A stretch of DNA of 64,000 nucleotides from Panicum virgatum (taxonomy: Eukaryota > Streptophyta > Magnoliopsida > Poales > Poaceae): the NCBI RefSeq assembly GCF_016808335.1, contig NC_053144.1, forward strand, positions 70,913,400 through 70,977,399, given 5' to 3'. The position numbers and the translations under genes were made by a program. Shown one piece after another: positions 18,701-30,600 of this stretch; position 1 is the first letter of the stretch; the number at the start of each line of letters is the position of its first letter. The notes below the pieces were generated by a model that saw nothing but the letters and a program-made list of their open reading frames with translations, was not told the DNA's origin and ran no database searches.

Positions 18701-21574
18701 TTGTAGCTTCTTCCCTACTTGAGTGATGAAAACATCCAACAATCATCCGAACAGGCATAAATTATAAAAATGTATAAGAGAGGTGAGTTTTCTACCTCTT
18801 TTGGATCTGGCAACATTGAAACAATAGCAAAATCAATAGCATCTTGATTCTCTATTCTAGAAGCCCTTGCAGCCATTAAAACAATGTCATCCTTTTCCAT
18901 ACCTCTAGCAAAAACCTACAGAAAATTTTCATATTTTAGCAATCAGTGTCATTACTATTGGTATGAAAAAAAGTGCAGAACTGCCAATATGCTCATAGTC
19001 ATGGTACAGCAGCAAATAAGACCGGTTTGATTTGCCCACACAGCATAAGAGGAACTATTTCAGTTGGTGGCAGGTGTGGATCTCAGGTTTGAGTCCTCTT
19101 CGACTCGAATTCGGGAGGCTATTTCTTCTTGATAACAATGACTCCTACTTCCTCCTATGCTCAGTGGCGGATCTAGAATCTCAATCTAGGGGGGGCTAAT
19201 TTTCCCTTCTTCTTCTTCCCTCCTCACTTTTTCTTCTTCCTCCTCTTCCTTTTCTTCTTCCTCCTCTTCATTCATGGTTGAAAATTCTTGGAGGGGGCTC
19301 CATTGGATCCATGGGGGTAGGGGGGCTCTAGCCCCCCCTGCCCCCACGTTGGATCCGCCCCTGCCTATGCTGGTCGACTGTTTTTAAAGGAACCATTTCA
19401 GAGTTGAAACTGTGTGACGATGTTTCATTTCTTTAACTTTCTTTGCAAATGGGAGGAAAAGAAAAGAGATAATGCATGAAGAAATCATAACAAGCTTGAA
19501 TTTGCTTTCTGTTTGAAATTTAATACATATAGCAAAGAACAGAAAAAAAAAATCATTAGCGAAGTTGGCCAGTTGCAAATCCTTGTTTTTTTCTCATTGG
19601 CGTGTCACCACTAAATTAAGAGAATAACTAGAATTATTTTTTAAGTAGTACAAGATTCAAATGATATAACCTCAATTAGATTCTTGTCAACACTTAGTTT
19701 GTTGAGTGTCAGTGTTCCTGTCTTGTCACTACAAAGGACATCCATTCCAGCCATTTCTTCTATGGCAGTCATCCTCTTGGTAATAGCACCCTGCAAACAA
19801 CCAAAGGGGAGCAAAAGTCACTTTAAAAAAACCCAGTTGCCCAGCTAATTTTCCACCAGAGAACTCTGATCAAACCTGCTGAGCTAGTTTGTCTGATCCA
19901 ATAGCCATAGTGACAGAAAGAACCGTAGGCATGGCAATGGGAATTCCTCCAATAAGAAGCACAAGAAGGTTATCAATGATCTGACGGTACTTTCTTTCAT
20001 GAATAGCGTACATCACGATTAACTCGATAGTCATTCCAGCAGCAATTGAGCAAATACAGAAGTTTCCAATTGATGTCAGAACCTAAAAGGCATCCATGGA
20101 ATGCAGCCAAGATCACGTATTCGGCATTCAAAATATATTAAATAATTGGCTGTAGTGAAGTAACCCAATGATACAGGAAAAGAATTAATGGAATAAGATG
20201 CAAAAATAGAACTGAGTCAGTGTTTCTGTCTCGTCACTACAAAGGACATCCATTCCAGCCATTTCTTCTATGGCAGTAACACTGGTTGCTAAAAGAGACC
20301 ATGGTCGATAAAAGATAAGATAGGCTAAGCATAAAGACACTGGTTGCTGAAGACTGACCTTCTGAAAGTGGCCAACATGATTAGTTGACTCAACCAGATG
20401 GGCTGCTTTCCCAAAGAAGGTATGGATTCCAGTGGCAATAACAACTGCTTCTATTTCACCTTGCTTACAGGTTGAACCAGAGTAGACTCCATCACCAGGG
20501 TGCTTGGTTACAGGTAGCGACTCTCCTGTAAGTGCAGACTGCAAAGTAACCCTTTATGGTTGCATTGATTCGTGTTTTTATACCAGAATGATGCTCACTA
20601 TATGAGAATAATTTGTCTTCAGCAGAAAAGCCGTAGGGAAATGCAGCATGCAGAGAGGAAGAGATACGTGATCAATTTTTAGAGGATCTCCCTCGAGAAG
20701 ACGTGCATCTGCTGTAATGATGTCTCCAAGTTTAATGCTGATTATGTCACCAGGAACCAGCAAAGACGCATCCAGTTCACTCCAGGTTCCATCACGTAGA
20801 ACCTAGAAAGGATGAAACGGGATGGAATGGCGGTAGTATTTGGGAGAAAGAACCTAGAAGAGAGCAGTAGGTATTTTTTTTACCTTAGCTTTTGGGGCGA
20901 GGCGGGCCATAAGTGCAGCAGCAGCATTGCCAGCGTTGTTTTCCTCTATGAAGCTAATGGTGGAATTGATAATGAGCAGTAGCATGATTCCGACAAAGTC
21001 ATGGTAGTCTATGGGCATTTTCTGCGTGAAGATAGATTAGGATCATGTAGAGTGGGGGGAAAAGAGTGAATTGTGTGGCGATGATTGATGATTACCTTTC
21101 CCCTAAGATCTTTTCCTCCATGAGCAAGGGCGATGGCCATTATGGCAGCCGCCTCCATGACCCAGGAAAGGGGGTTCCACATGAAGCCCAGGAACTTGAG
21201 CACTTTGCTCTCCTGCAACATTACATCATATTGTTACTATTAAGGTGTTAGCTAGCGCTTGTCGTCTTGTTTGTCACTAGCTAGCTAGATAGAAGCGGAT
21301 GAATGAAACGAAACAGATTACCTGCTTCTCTTCCAGCTTGTTGTAGCCGAAGACGTTGATTCTCTCCTGAGCGGCGGCGGCGGTGAGGCCCTCGCGAGTG
21401 CACTTGAGGTGATCGAAGACCTCCTGCACGGGGATGTGCTCCTGCAATGCAATGCAATGGCGTTGTTAGCTAGTAATCAGATGGGGGCAAGGGCCCAAGG
21501 CAAGGCAGGGCAGGTCTGAAATGCACCAGGTCGACGGTTTCGTTGCTGATGGCGTCCATGCCGAGGGCCTCCAT
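15749..21574 (-). CDS. plasma-membrane H+-ATPase (P3A), internally deleted
   Basis: Seventeen exons join in frame to 797 codons: 21527-21574, 21322-21441, 21096-21212, 20884-21021, 20668-20802, 20359-20538, 19876-20082, 19671-19790, 18796-18915, 17986-18108, 17384-17488, 17161-17305, 16725-16886, 16419-16657, 16313-16345, 16144-16225, 15749-16068. The enzyme pumps protons out of the cell using ATP. Seen intact: TGES actuator loop, phosphorylation motif [15 protein letters not shown] nucleotide site, [13 protein letters not shown] hinge, and the C-terminal YTV whose Thr is the known 14-3-3 phosphosite. Family members have about 950 residues. The last exon jumps from M6 (YLAVTTVL) straight to the regulatory tail ([15 protein letters not shown]), so M7-M10 are missing with no intron at the join. 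It may be a pseudogene or make an altered protein. Confidence 0.9.
18467..18623 (-). mobile_element. Au-like SINE in an H+-ATPase intron
   Basis: On the minus strand a tRNA-like head has A box TGGCGCAGTGGT and B box GGTTCGAGC, followed by GCGGGGGTAAGGCT, typical of plant Au SINEs. A 12 bp direct repeat AGAAGTAGACTA flanks it (18455-18466, 18624-18635). Confidence 0.85.
19162..19363. mobile_element. hAT-type MITE in an H+-ATPase intron
   Basis: Inverted ends CAGTGGCGGATC and CAGGGGCGGATCC, 8 bp target duplication CCTATGCT (19154-19161 and 19364-19371), and a TTCTTCCTCC-rich interior. Confidence 0.85.
20214..20277 (-). pseudogene. duplicated fragment of the phosphorylation-site exon
   Basis: About 64 bp nearly identical to part of exon 8 (19708-19771) lies inside the intron between exons 6 and 7. 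The frame would read [14 protein letters not shown] followed by ETETLT, so the invariant Lys and Gly of the DKTGT motif are changed. Nearby, ACACTGGTTGCT occurs twice (20279-20290 and 20337-20348), like filler DNA left by break repair. Confidence 0.75.
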
Positions 21575-22393
21575 CGAGAGGAATCAGCTGTGGCTCGATT
21601 CGATGGGAATGGAGATCGAGGGAGGCGGGCGGAGGGGAATATAAGGAGGCGGGAGGTGGATGGCGACGATCGAGAGGAGTGGGGCATGCGCAGCTCCGCC
21701 ATTGGCCATCGGGCTTGGCTCCACTCCATCAAGGTGGATTTGGCTTTGCTGCCTGCCTCCGTCTGCGTCTAGGTCCCGCCGTCGCCGGTGCCTCTCTCGC
21801 CCCTGCTGCTGCTGGTCGATTCATTCCTTGCATTGGTCTTGCATTGGGAAAAAAATTGGGGGAGTGGATTGGAGAGGGGAGGTACGGACGGAGGGGAGTG
21901 GAGTGGAGTGCGACCGTACCCGTCTCCTTCCCTTGCAACAACAAGTGAATTCTCGAGGAAGACGACGACGACGATGACGACAGGCGGCGGGTCCGGTCAG
22001 TCAACAAATACAATTAAGTATGCGTATTCATCGTAATCTACTGATGACTGCTATTAAGTAAGTACTCCTCCAGAGCAGAGAAAAAGAGTGTCAGCAGAGT
22101 ATCAAGCAGAGCCCAAACCACACTTTGCTGACTGCTAATTTGATGCCAGCGCCAGTGATACAGAGATCTCCGTCCGTCAACAAGACACAACTACAGTAGT
22201 ATGTAACTTATATTATCATCAAAAAAAAAAGGAAAAACAACTAACTTGGAGCAAGCAAAGCCCTGCTGCTCCAATCTTGCTGCAATATTTATTTATTGCT
22301 CAAGCTATTGCGCCAAGTCATTCAAATTCTGCAATTTTTTTATCCCCCCGGAAAGAGACACTGCATTAAATCTGACAATACTACTCTAGTCTA
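21575..22393. other. H+-ATPase upstream region
   Basis: This spacer lies 5' of the H+-ATPase (minus) and part-way to the oleosin (plus). GA/CT-rich and GAC-repeat tracts are visible (about 21963-21980 GACGACGACG). I see no gene and no convincing TATA box. Confidence 0.5.
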
Positions 22394-22626
22394 CTCCCTC
22401 TGTCCCTTATTATTTGTTGTTTTGGGTGTGCGTCTATAAGTTTTGATTTGATTTGTAAAAAATACGTGCAATATTTGTATCTTCAAATAAATTTATTAAA
22501 AAACTAGACTAAAAGATCTATCTAATGATATTAATTATGTATCATAAATATTAATATTTTTATATAAAATTAATTAAAGTTATTTTTCGAAAAATGAGAA
22601 CAATAGTTATTTAGGAACGGAAGGAG
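22394..22626. mobile_element. Stowaway-type MITE
   Basis: CTCCCTCTGTCCCTTATTA at the left and the inverted CTCCTTCCGTTCCTAAATAA at the right, flanked by TA. The interior is AT-rich. Confidence 0.85.
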
Positions 22627-22835
22627 TATTTATTTATTAAGGAAAAACGAAGACAAGAAAATGTTGCAAACTGGCCAGGCTAATGGGCCGCTCCGGTGCG
22701 CGCATTTGCGCTAACCGTGCAAGCCCAACTGCTCGTGGGCCCTTGGAATTACGGACTAGTAGTAGTAGGCGGCGGCGGCGGCTGAAAAAGAGAGACAGCA
22801 TGCTCTCAAGAAAAAAAAAGAAAAAGAGGAGAGAT

Positions 22836-22967
22836 ACGTGGCAGGAGTTGAGGCATCGGCGCTTCCACGCGGAGAAGAGTCGTCGCCACGTACCCCCTCC
22901 GATCCACTTGTCTGCTCGGCCTCCTACCATCTCTCCACGTACTCCGGCTTCTGCTTTGCTATATACT
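22836..22967 (+). promoter_or_regulatory. oleosin promoter: ABRE-like sites and TATA
   Basis: ACGTGGC at 22836-22842 and GCCACGTACC at 22885-22894 match ABA-response elements, and GCTATATAC at 22959-22967 is a likely TATA box about 100 bp before the ATG. ABRE control fits seed-expressed oleosins; the function is inferred. Confidence 0.5.
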
Positions 22968-23068
22968 ACGATGTACTCACCACACTAGCTCGCATGTTTA
23001 TTAATTTGGTCAATCGAGCAGCTAGCCATCCTGCTAGTAAGTGACACAGCAAACTATCTACAACGAAC

Positions 23069-23440
23069 ATGGCCGCCGTCGGAGAGCACTACATGAGGGG
23101 CCTCTACGGCGACGACTATCCTGGCCAGCAGCGGTCGGCGCCCGCGGCGGTAGCCAAGGCGCTGGCCGCCTTCTCCATGCTGCTGCTGTCGGGGCTGGCG
23201 CTGACGGGCACGGTGCTGGCGCTCATCGTGGCGACGCCGTTGCTGGTGATCTTCAGCCCCGTGCTGGTGCCCGCTGCCATCACGGTGGCGCTGCTCACGG
23301 CGGGCTTCGTGTCGTCGGGAGGGTTCGGCACGGCGGCGGTGGGCGTGCTGGCGTGGATGTACCGCTACCTCAAGACGCCGCCGGAGCAGCAGCTATCCCT
23401 ATCCACCAAGCACTGGGCGCACCAACGCCTCGAGCACTGA
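23069..23440 (+). CDS. oleosin, low molecular weight
   Basis: 123 codons, one exon. Oleosins coat oil bodies in seeds and pollen, with the hydrophobic hairpin buried in the triacylglycerol core. Residues 1-28 are hydrophilic and 30-100 form the long hydrophobic segment. The proline knot P-x5-S-P-x3-P is exact at Pro57, Ser63-Pro64 and Pro68 (within [15 protein letters not shown]). The C-terminal arm after the hairpin is short (about 20 residues), making this smaller than typical grass seed oleosins of about 150-180 residues. The start is the first ATG in frame with AACATGG context, about 100 bp after a TATA-like sequence. It is divergent from the H+-ATPase and convergent with the methyltransferase gene. 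Confidence 0.93.
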   Translation: MAAVGEHYMRGLYGDDYPGQQRSAPAAVAKALAAFSMLLLSGLALTGTVLALIVATPLLVIFSPVLVPAAITVALLTAGFVSSGGFGTAAVGVLAWMYRYLKTPPEQQLSLSTKHWAHQRLEH

Positions 23441-23900
23441 TCTCCATCTCCTGTACTACCAGTTCGGGTTGCGGCTGTGAGCAATATAACTAAAATAATA
23501 CTAGAATAAGTGTGTTTGCAACTTCAACAATTTAATTATTCCTGCACCTTGTACTCTGATCTACGGTTTCATGGCACAGTTATTCCTAAAGAGCTAGTGA
23601 TTCCTTTCCTGCACTAATGCAACTCGACTTTACTGCATTCCTGTGTCAAATGCCCGGGTGCCACTAGGGAACATCCCTAAAACAAAACAGACAATTGCTA
23701 TACCACTCGGGTTCTCCGTGTTTTACTCAGTTACCCTCTCTTACAACAGGCTCATGACGACCGAAAAATCTGAAGAGAGGAATGCCACTAGCTTCTGCGA
23801 TGAGGATGTGTCTTTTCTGAAGAAGAGTGTGTAGTGACCAAGAACTGGATGCACCCTCCAACTCAAACTGCAACAGATAACATGCATGGTCCCATGGTAG
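23441..23900. other. convergent intergenic region
   Basis: The 3' flanks of the oleosin (plus) and of the SPOUT methyltransferase gene (minus) meet here. I see no further gene. Confidence 0.5.
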
Positions 23901-24650
23901 TCAAGTGCCACGCTGATTGTGTTGGCGCGTGTACTCCCAGACAGCGATGGCGCCACTGACATGGACGTTGAGGGACCTCACCACGCCCAGCTGCGGGATC
24001 TCCACGCACCCGTCCAGGACGTGGATGATGTCCACGGGGATGCCTTCCTTCTCCCGGCCCAGCACCAGCACCGTCCGCCTCGGGAACTCGAACCTGTCCA
24101 GGGGCCTGCTGTGGGCCGTCTGCTCCAGCCCGATCACCGAGTACCCCTGCGCCCGCTTCCTCTCCAGGTAGGCCTTCACGCTGTCCACCGGGACCTCCGA
24201 GATGGGCAGCCATTTCTCAGCGGTTACACTGCCATTTGCAACAGCCAGCACAGCACAGGGAGGTAAAAAACAAGGTAAAAAGGATGCTGATGGGGATTAG
24301 GGCAACAAACAATCAAGCTGACAAAAACGGACCTGATCAGTCGGAACTGCTTGTCCTGAAGAATGCTCTTGTCGGCAACAACCAAGCCAGCTGCTCTGAA
24401 GACCTGCCAGCCAAGCAAGCACAACAGAATTAACCAACCAGCCCACAGAACGGAGGAGGAATAAGCAACCGACACAATGGCAATTGGCGAGGCAATACCT
24501 CGCACGTCCTTGTCAGACCCGCAAGATTAGGTATACGGTCTACCAATGATGCCACTACAATCAGTTCTTGCTGGCTTTGCTTGATCGTTTCCACAGCATG
24601 TAATCTTGCTTCTAGTGCTAGGTTGAAAAACTGGTCATCTTCCTCAATCT
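23901..24650 (-). other. SPOUT (SpoU) catalytic domain exons
   Basis: The three last exons carry the family motifs in order: [12 protein letters not shown] (motif 1, binding Arg), [12 protein letters not shown] (motif 2), and [20 protein letters not shown] (motif 3, the knot that binds S-adenosylmethionine). All key residues of an active SpoU enzyme are visible. Confidence 0.9.
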
Positions 24651-27600
24651 CTGCAAACATAACACAACACGTGAGTATTATGTATGTAAAGAGAAAGGAA
24701 TAAGCAACACAGCACAGTTTGCATACCCTACCAGAAATTAATCTTGAGGGACCCCTGGCGTTCAAGCTCGATGCTTGCTCAGAGTCCCTGCGGGGCGTTA
24801 TTTTCTTCTGGAAGTCCAATGCATCTTGACAGCCAGGTTGTGACAATTCAGACACACACTCGCCACTTTTGCCCTCATTGCCGTGCTCTTCCACTGTGAG
24901 ACCCTCATTCTTGATTGTTACTGTGTCTTTTGCTATAGCATGTCTCAAGTCCTCCCTCACATCCTGAAATTGCAAAGTTTTAGCTTGCTTTTCGATGGTA
25001 GCAAAGATAAGAGGCAAGGTTCATGTGCTCACGTTCAGGAAGTCAATCACACGTTCCATCACTGACACAGGAACACACTCAAACTCGGACACCTACACAA
25101 GCAACAGGATACTCAAAATTTTATAAGGCTCAATCACTCACTGCCCTTAAAAAACCATAATGGTTCTAAAATTTGTCTTAAAATTATACTCCTAACATGT
25201 GCTAATAATGAGCAGAGAAGATCATGAACCTCAGGGCGAGCGCTAAATATCCCGGAAGGAGTCCCAGATGCATTGGGATCAAAAACATCAAGGAAACCTT
25301 CGATTGAAACTCTGAGCCTGAAATCAGGAGAAAGGATTTATAGATTTTGAGGGAACTGGAGAATTTAGAATATTGAATGAGATCATTAGTTATAAGAAAC
25401 AAGACGTTAACCCAAACTAACTCATAAATTGTAATATCAGGACAGCATAGCTAAGTACACAATCAGAGAAGAAAAAATTTAGTATGCCTAGATGTACCTC
25501 ACGCAGTCAGAATTTTCTGCCAGATAATCTTTCAATTCTTGAAAGCACCTCCTCTCAAAGATTACATCTTCTGAAGTTTCCAGACGTAGAGTAGGCCACA
25601 ACCTTGATAGCACTGAATGGACAAGTAGCTGCAAACAGAATAGATCTTCAGGTGATTAAACCAACATGGCACTCCAGAAAAACACATTTCAATGAATTTT
25701 CATAACCTGAGTAAAACCACGTAAACTGTGGTGATGGGATGTTAAGAATGGCAGTATTGGAGGAAGCAGTTGATTTAGGTGGTTTATCTGGACGGACAGC
25801 TGCCTTGAATGAAGAATAATGTTTGCTGCTATAAAAACATAAGAAGATAGTGCCTGCAGAGAAGAGATAAATAAATAAACCAATCAAATACCAGAGGATC
25901 AGGCTAAAATGCTCACCTGTTGTCGCATCCCTTTGTCATGAAAAATAGGAATAAGTTGTTCCTCTGCCTGCAAATGGTGGTTCATCAGAAACATCAACAG
26001 TTATGGACAAACAGACATTTTTAAAAGTGGGCACTAGGTTTCTACAACTATAGCACGAAGGGAGTTCTCACCATTGTAGGAAATTTTAAGTATAAGAGTA
26101 TAGCAAATGTCTCCAAGTACTGCCGGACAGCGGGCAGATTATTTCTCTGCACAAGCATACAAATTGAACTTCCACCAATGCATACAAATTGAACTTCCAC
26201 CAATGCAAAGTAATGCAAGACATAACATTGCGTCACAAGTAAATTAAGAATCTACAGATACAACCACGCATAAACATCAAGAATATTCTTACATAAAGAC
26301 AGGTGTGAGTGCTCGATATCACTTCTCTAACTATATCGTCTTCTACGTATTGCGATAAAACACATATCATCTGCCACACACGAACTTTACGCCTGTGTAC
26401 CTGGTAAATGTGAAATTATAGAAACATGATACAAGATTTCAAAGATGTCAACGGTAAAACCACCTGAATTTCACATAGACTAAAAAACTCACACTGCTAT
26501 ATTTCTTGTACAGTTCTTTTGAAAGATCCTTGTCGTTCACCTGTCAGAGAAAAGTTCAAACAGCAAGAGCAAAAGCTCCCTTAATTGTGCAGTGTTTTGG
26601 AAGTGAAGTAAACAAGGCAAGTAAAATTTGCATCAGGCAACTCTTAAGGATTTTAGTCTTATAAGGTGTTAAACCAGTATCAAGCCCATGACAGATTGAA
26701 GTTTATCAAGGTCGACAAGATGATACCACACTAACTGTCAAATACAAGATGGTGACCAGACAATATCAACTTCAGGCAGCAGTGTCCAAGGTAGTAAGCT
26801 ATGGTTAAGTATACAAACGTTAATGAAAACACTCAAACAGTACCGCTGAGTCCAGAAGTTTTAGAAGAAATAGTTTGCCAGATTGAAGAGCTTCTTCAGT
26901 TTCTGATATTTTCTTTTCTTTGATTTGCTTCCAAAGTTGATGAAAGAGAACAGCAACTGAAACACGAGCATATAATTCTGTATTAATGAAGACCTGCAAT
27001 AGAATTGCCAAGAATATTATATGAAATGATAAAACAGCTCATTCATCGGTGACGTTTAAAAGAAAAAAAAAGCAGAAGGCTCAGCAGGTTTCATTGTGCC
27101 CTACTCAATTACATAGGAATGTTTATTTTGAAGGTAACCAAATCAGGAAAGCCAATACCTAGCATGGTAATTTCAAATGAACTTACCTCTGTGAATTCAC
27201 GATCGGGACTTTGTGCTAGCATGGAAACCTCAAATCTTGCTTCATGGTTTTCAGAGAGTTCAGCTTCAAAATCTTCGTCAAATGCCACTGTTCAATACGC
27301 ACCAATTATTGACGGGAATGAATACTATAGTAGAAAACAGGCATATTGCCTTGCTTTATTAGAAGGAAGTTAATAACAGAAGGAAATGAGAAAATACTCA
27401 TAAAGGAATATGAAAGAATTGAAATAGTATACCAGATCCATATAATGAAAGTAGCTTCAGTTCCTCCATATAAAATCTAAGAGTTTTTGGGTACATCAAC
27501 CAAAGACCACTCAAATGCAAAGCTGCTAGGCGAATAGTTCGAGGACTTTTTGAACCTTCATTAAGAAGATTCTCAATAAACTGAAAAGAAGTAAATACGT

Positions 27601-30600
27601 TAATTGGATTTGTATCACAAGGAAAGCTTAATGCTACAGAAGAATGCCTTCATAAATCCAACTTTCTAAGTGAAGCACACTAAGACACCACTTAGTGTAC
27701 ATACAAATTCTGGAAAGGTAAGAAAATGAACATCTGGAAACAGCACAGAAATAAAATAAAGTAAAAACTATTTTCCTTAATAAGATGGCCAAAATAACAA
27801 GTTTTAGTGCATTGTTATGTCATATTTTCACATCAGCTGTCCAACACTCCACGACATGAAATAGCAGTAACAATATTCACAATATTATCAGAATTTATTT
27901 TATTATTATATGACCATTTCATATGAACGATCTCTATTTCTCTCTTTGCTATTCAGCACCACAATAGTGATATTAGTTCCTTCTACTAATGCATAAATCT
28001 AAGAATCATAAGAAGACAATGCTTGTCATCAGATAAGTAACACTGTATGCATGCACCTAAAGTCTAAAATGCAGACTTAGTTGAACTGGCAAACAAATGC
28101 ACACAAAGCAGCAGTATCAGCAGATGGCATTTATGCTGACAACTCAGCTAAAGAACAAGAAGAGTGTATTGCACCCAAAGTAGTAAAAGATGGTGAAGAC
28201 GATATGTTGCGACTGACCCATTTTAAAGGGCCTGGCCCTTTTTCATTTGCCTGGTGCATTTCCAAATTACAAAACATCGCTGGGTGCAATATTGCAGATA
28301 GCAGTGCAGCAATTGGTGCCACTCGTCGTTTGTTGCAGCTAAGGTGCAAGATCCAGGAGGACTTTGCTAATTGCATCATTGTCTGGGCAAACAAAGATAA
28401 AAAAAGATTTATGTCCACTGCATAACCACCAGAATTAAAAAAGTCAAATGTAAATTTCTTGTCAAATGTAAATAACTAAAGCAAAAAATTAACACCAACT
28501 ATAAAGTTTTCAAGCTAGCCTCTAGTGTTAAGACTGTGAGCAGCTGTACGTTGGGGAATAAACAATACAGAAAAAGAAAAGCTACCAACAGATAGTACCT
28601 CATAACTGATGCCTACAGAGGTAAAACTTCTATTGCCCATGTTCAAGTGTAACAGTCCCAAAACAGATCTCACACATCTCAGGATGGATAAGACAGAATT
28701 CTCACCAGCATTCTCAAGGCTGCAAAGATTAAGAAAAGAGAACAAAGTTGAGAGGAAAACAATGTGTCACATCAGAGTCTAAGTTGAAACTAGAAACAGA
28801 AAAACTAGGAATAATAAGTTTATAACCATGTTCAAGCACAGCACCGATTTGTATTAAAAAATTCAATTCAGTCATTTGTATTAGCAATTTTAGTAGCTCA
28901 TTTAAATAACCCAGTACCTGGTATTGACTTCATATGTTCTAAGATGAACAAAATGGTATCCAGTCAACATAGGAATGGTGCAAAGATTTGAATCATGCTA
29001 AGAAAACAACTTGTAAGAAAGTTGTAACTTTGATCAATGGAAGCCCCCCACCCCCACCCCCCACGCACACACACACAACACACAGACAACAAAAAAAGAA
29101 GGAATGACGTAGTGAAATGTGATCAGCCTGCTTATCTTTACAAATGTGAATAAGAAACTACAGTACAGAATGACATTAAAAAAGTCATACTCTGCTCACC
29201 TTTCGATAACATCATGAAAGATGTATTGGAGGGTTGAATCTGAAAATAAAGGATCCAACCTCTTCAGCTGGGATTCATTGTCACTAAGGCAGCATGAAAT
29301 GGATAGCAGGGAGTCTACACAAAGCCACTAAATGAAAATATACAATTAGGAGCCATACAAGTTGGCTTATTTTTGAACAGAAGTTGGGTGATGCACAGTG
29401 GTGAAACTATCAAAAGGTTATTCCAACCTTCCAAGTCATTAGAACAGCACGTCTGCTACGTGTCAAAATTCCATTAGCAAGGAGATGGTTGATGTTGTTA
29501 AGGAAAGTGGTCACAGAAATATCCAATGAGAATTTTCTGGCTTGATTTGTCTGCTTTGTTTCCACCAAATCCAGATATTTAGAATTGCGAGCTGCGGATA
29601 GAGCTGCTAGAACATAGGCTAGAGCTTCATAAGCCGCCAAGTGAAGTTCAGCTCCAGTCTTGTACCCAACAAAAAAAAAAACGAAATAGTGTTTTGGCAT
29701 AAGAACTTACATAAAGAAAGTTAACATGAAAGCATTAAAAAGAATGATTAACTAAACTATTTATTAAAAATAGCAGCATACCTCCGTGGCATAAGTGGAG
29801 TGTTTGATAACTTTCCAATAGAAGTCCCAGAGAAAGGAAAATGTGGAGAAAAAAGAATCACCAGAGTTGTAGTGGTTACACCATGAGGCAACAGAACTAA
29901 TAAACCTCATTGACCAAATCTGTGAATATGATATGGAGATTTGTCAACCCTAGGCAATTAAATGGTTAGATGAACTTCAAAACAGGTAAAGTATGCAATC
30001 ACCATTGACCTACAAGGCTACAACTGATTTTGGTTGGTGCACTAAACCATCCTATTATATGGAAGATATCAAATGCAATCACCATTTAGGGTGCGACCTG
30101 CAACAGATTTTGGTTTGTGGACTAGACCAACAAAAGAATTGCCAATGCCAGCTTGTGGCTAGCTCAACAGAATGTCACCAGAGATTGTGTTTAAAAGCCA
30201 CAGTTGGAACACTTAGACCACCCCCTCTAGCCACTCCGACCCTAAAACCCAGGTGTTAGAGTGGGGGAGAGGGGGGGCTTTATCACTGGACCAACATTCC
30301 CCCTACGGCGAGCGAGCCGCGCCGCGCCGCGCTTGTGGCTGCTGGCTGCTGGTCTCAGCGAACCCCGCAGGGGAAATCGCGCAGCGGAAGAAATGCGTGG
30401 CCGGTGGGTTTCGAACCCGGGACCTGGCTTTGATACCAACTTAGACCACCCCCTCTAGCCACTCCGACCCTAAAACCCAGGTGTTAGAGTGGGGGAGAGG
30501 GGGGGCTTTATCACTGGACCAACAGGAACCTCATAAACAGATGTCCAATAGATTTGTTGCTGATTTCCCAAGATTTGATCATGCGATCTTTCAGTGCTGG

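Noticed and set aside
30340..30438. Functional initiator tRNA-Met gene
   Set aside because: The similarity is gapped, the acceptor stem is incomplete at the 5' side, and the segment sits inside a TRIM next to its PBS.
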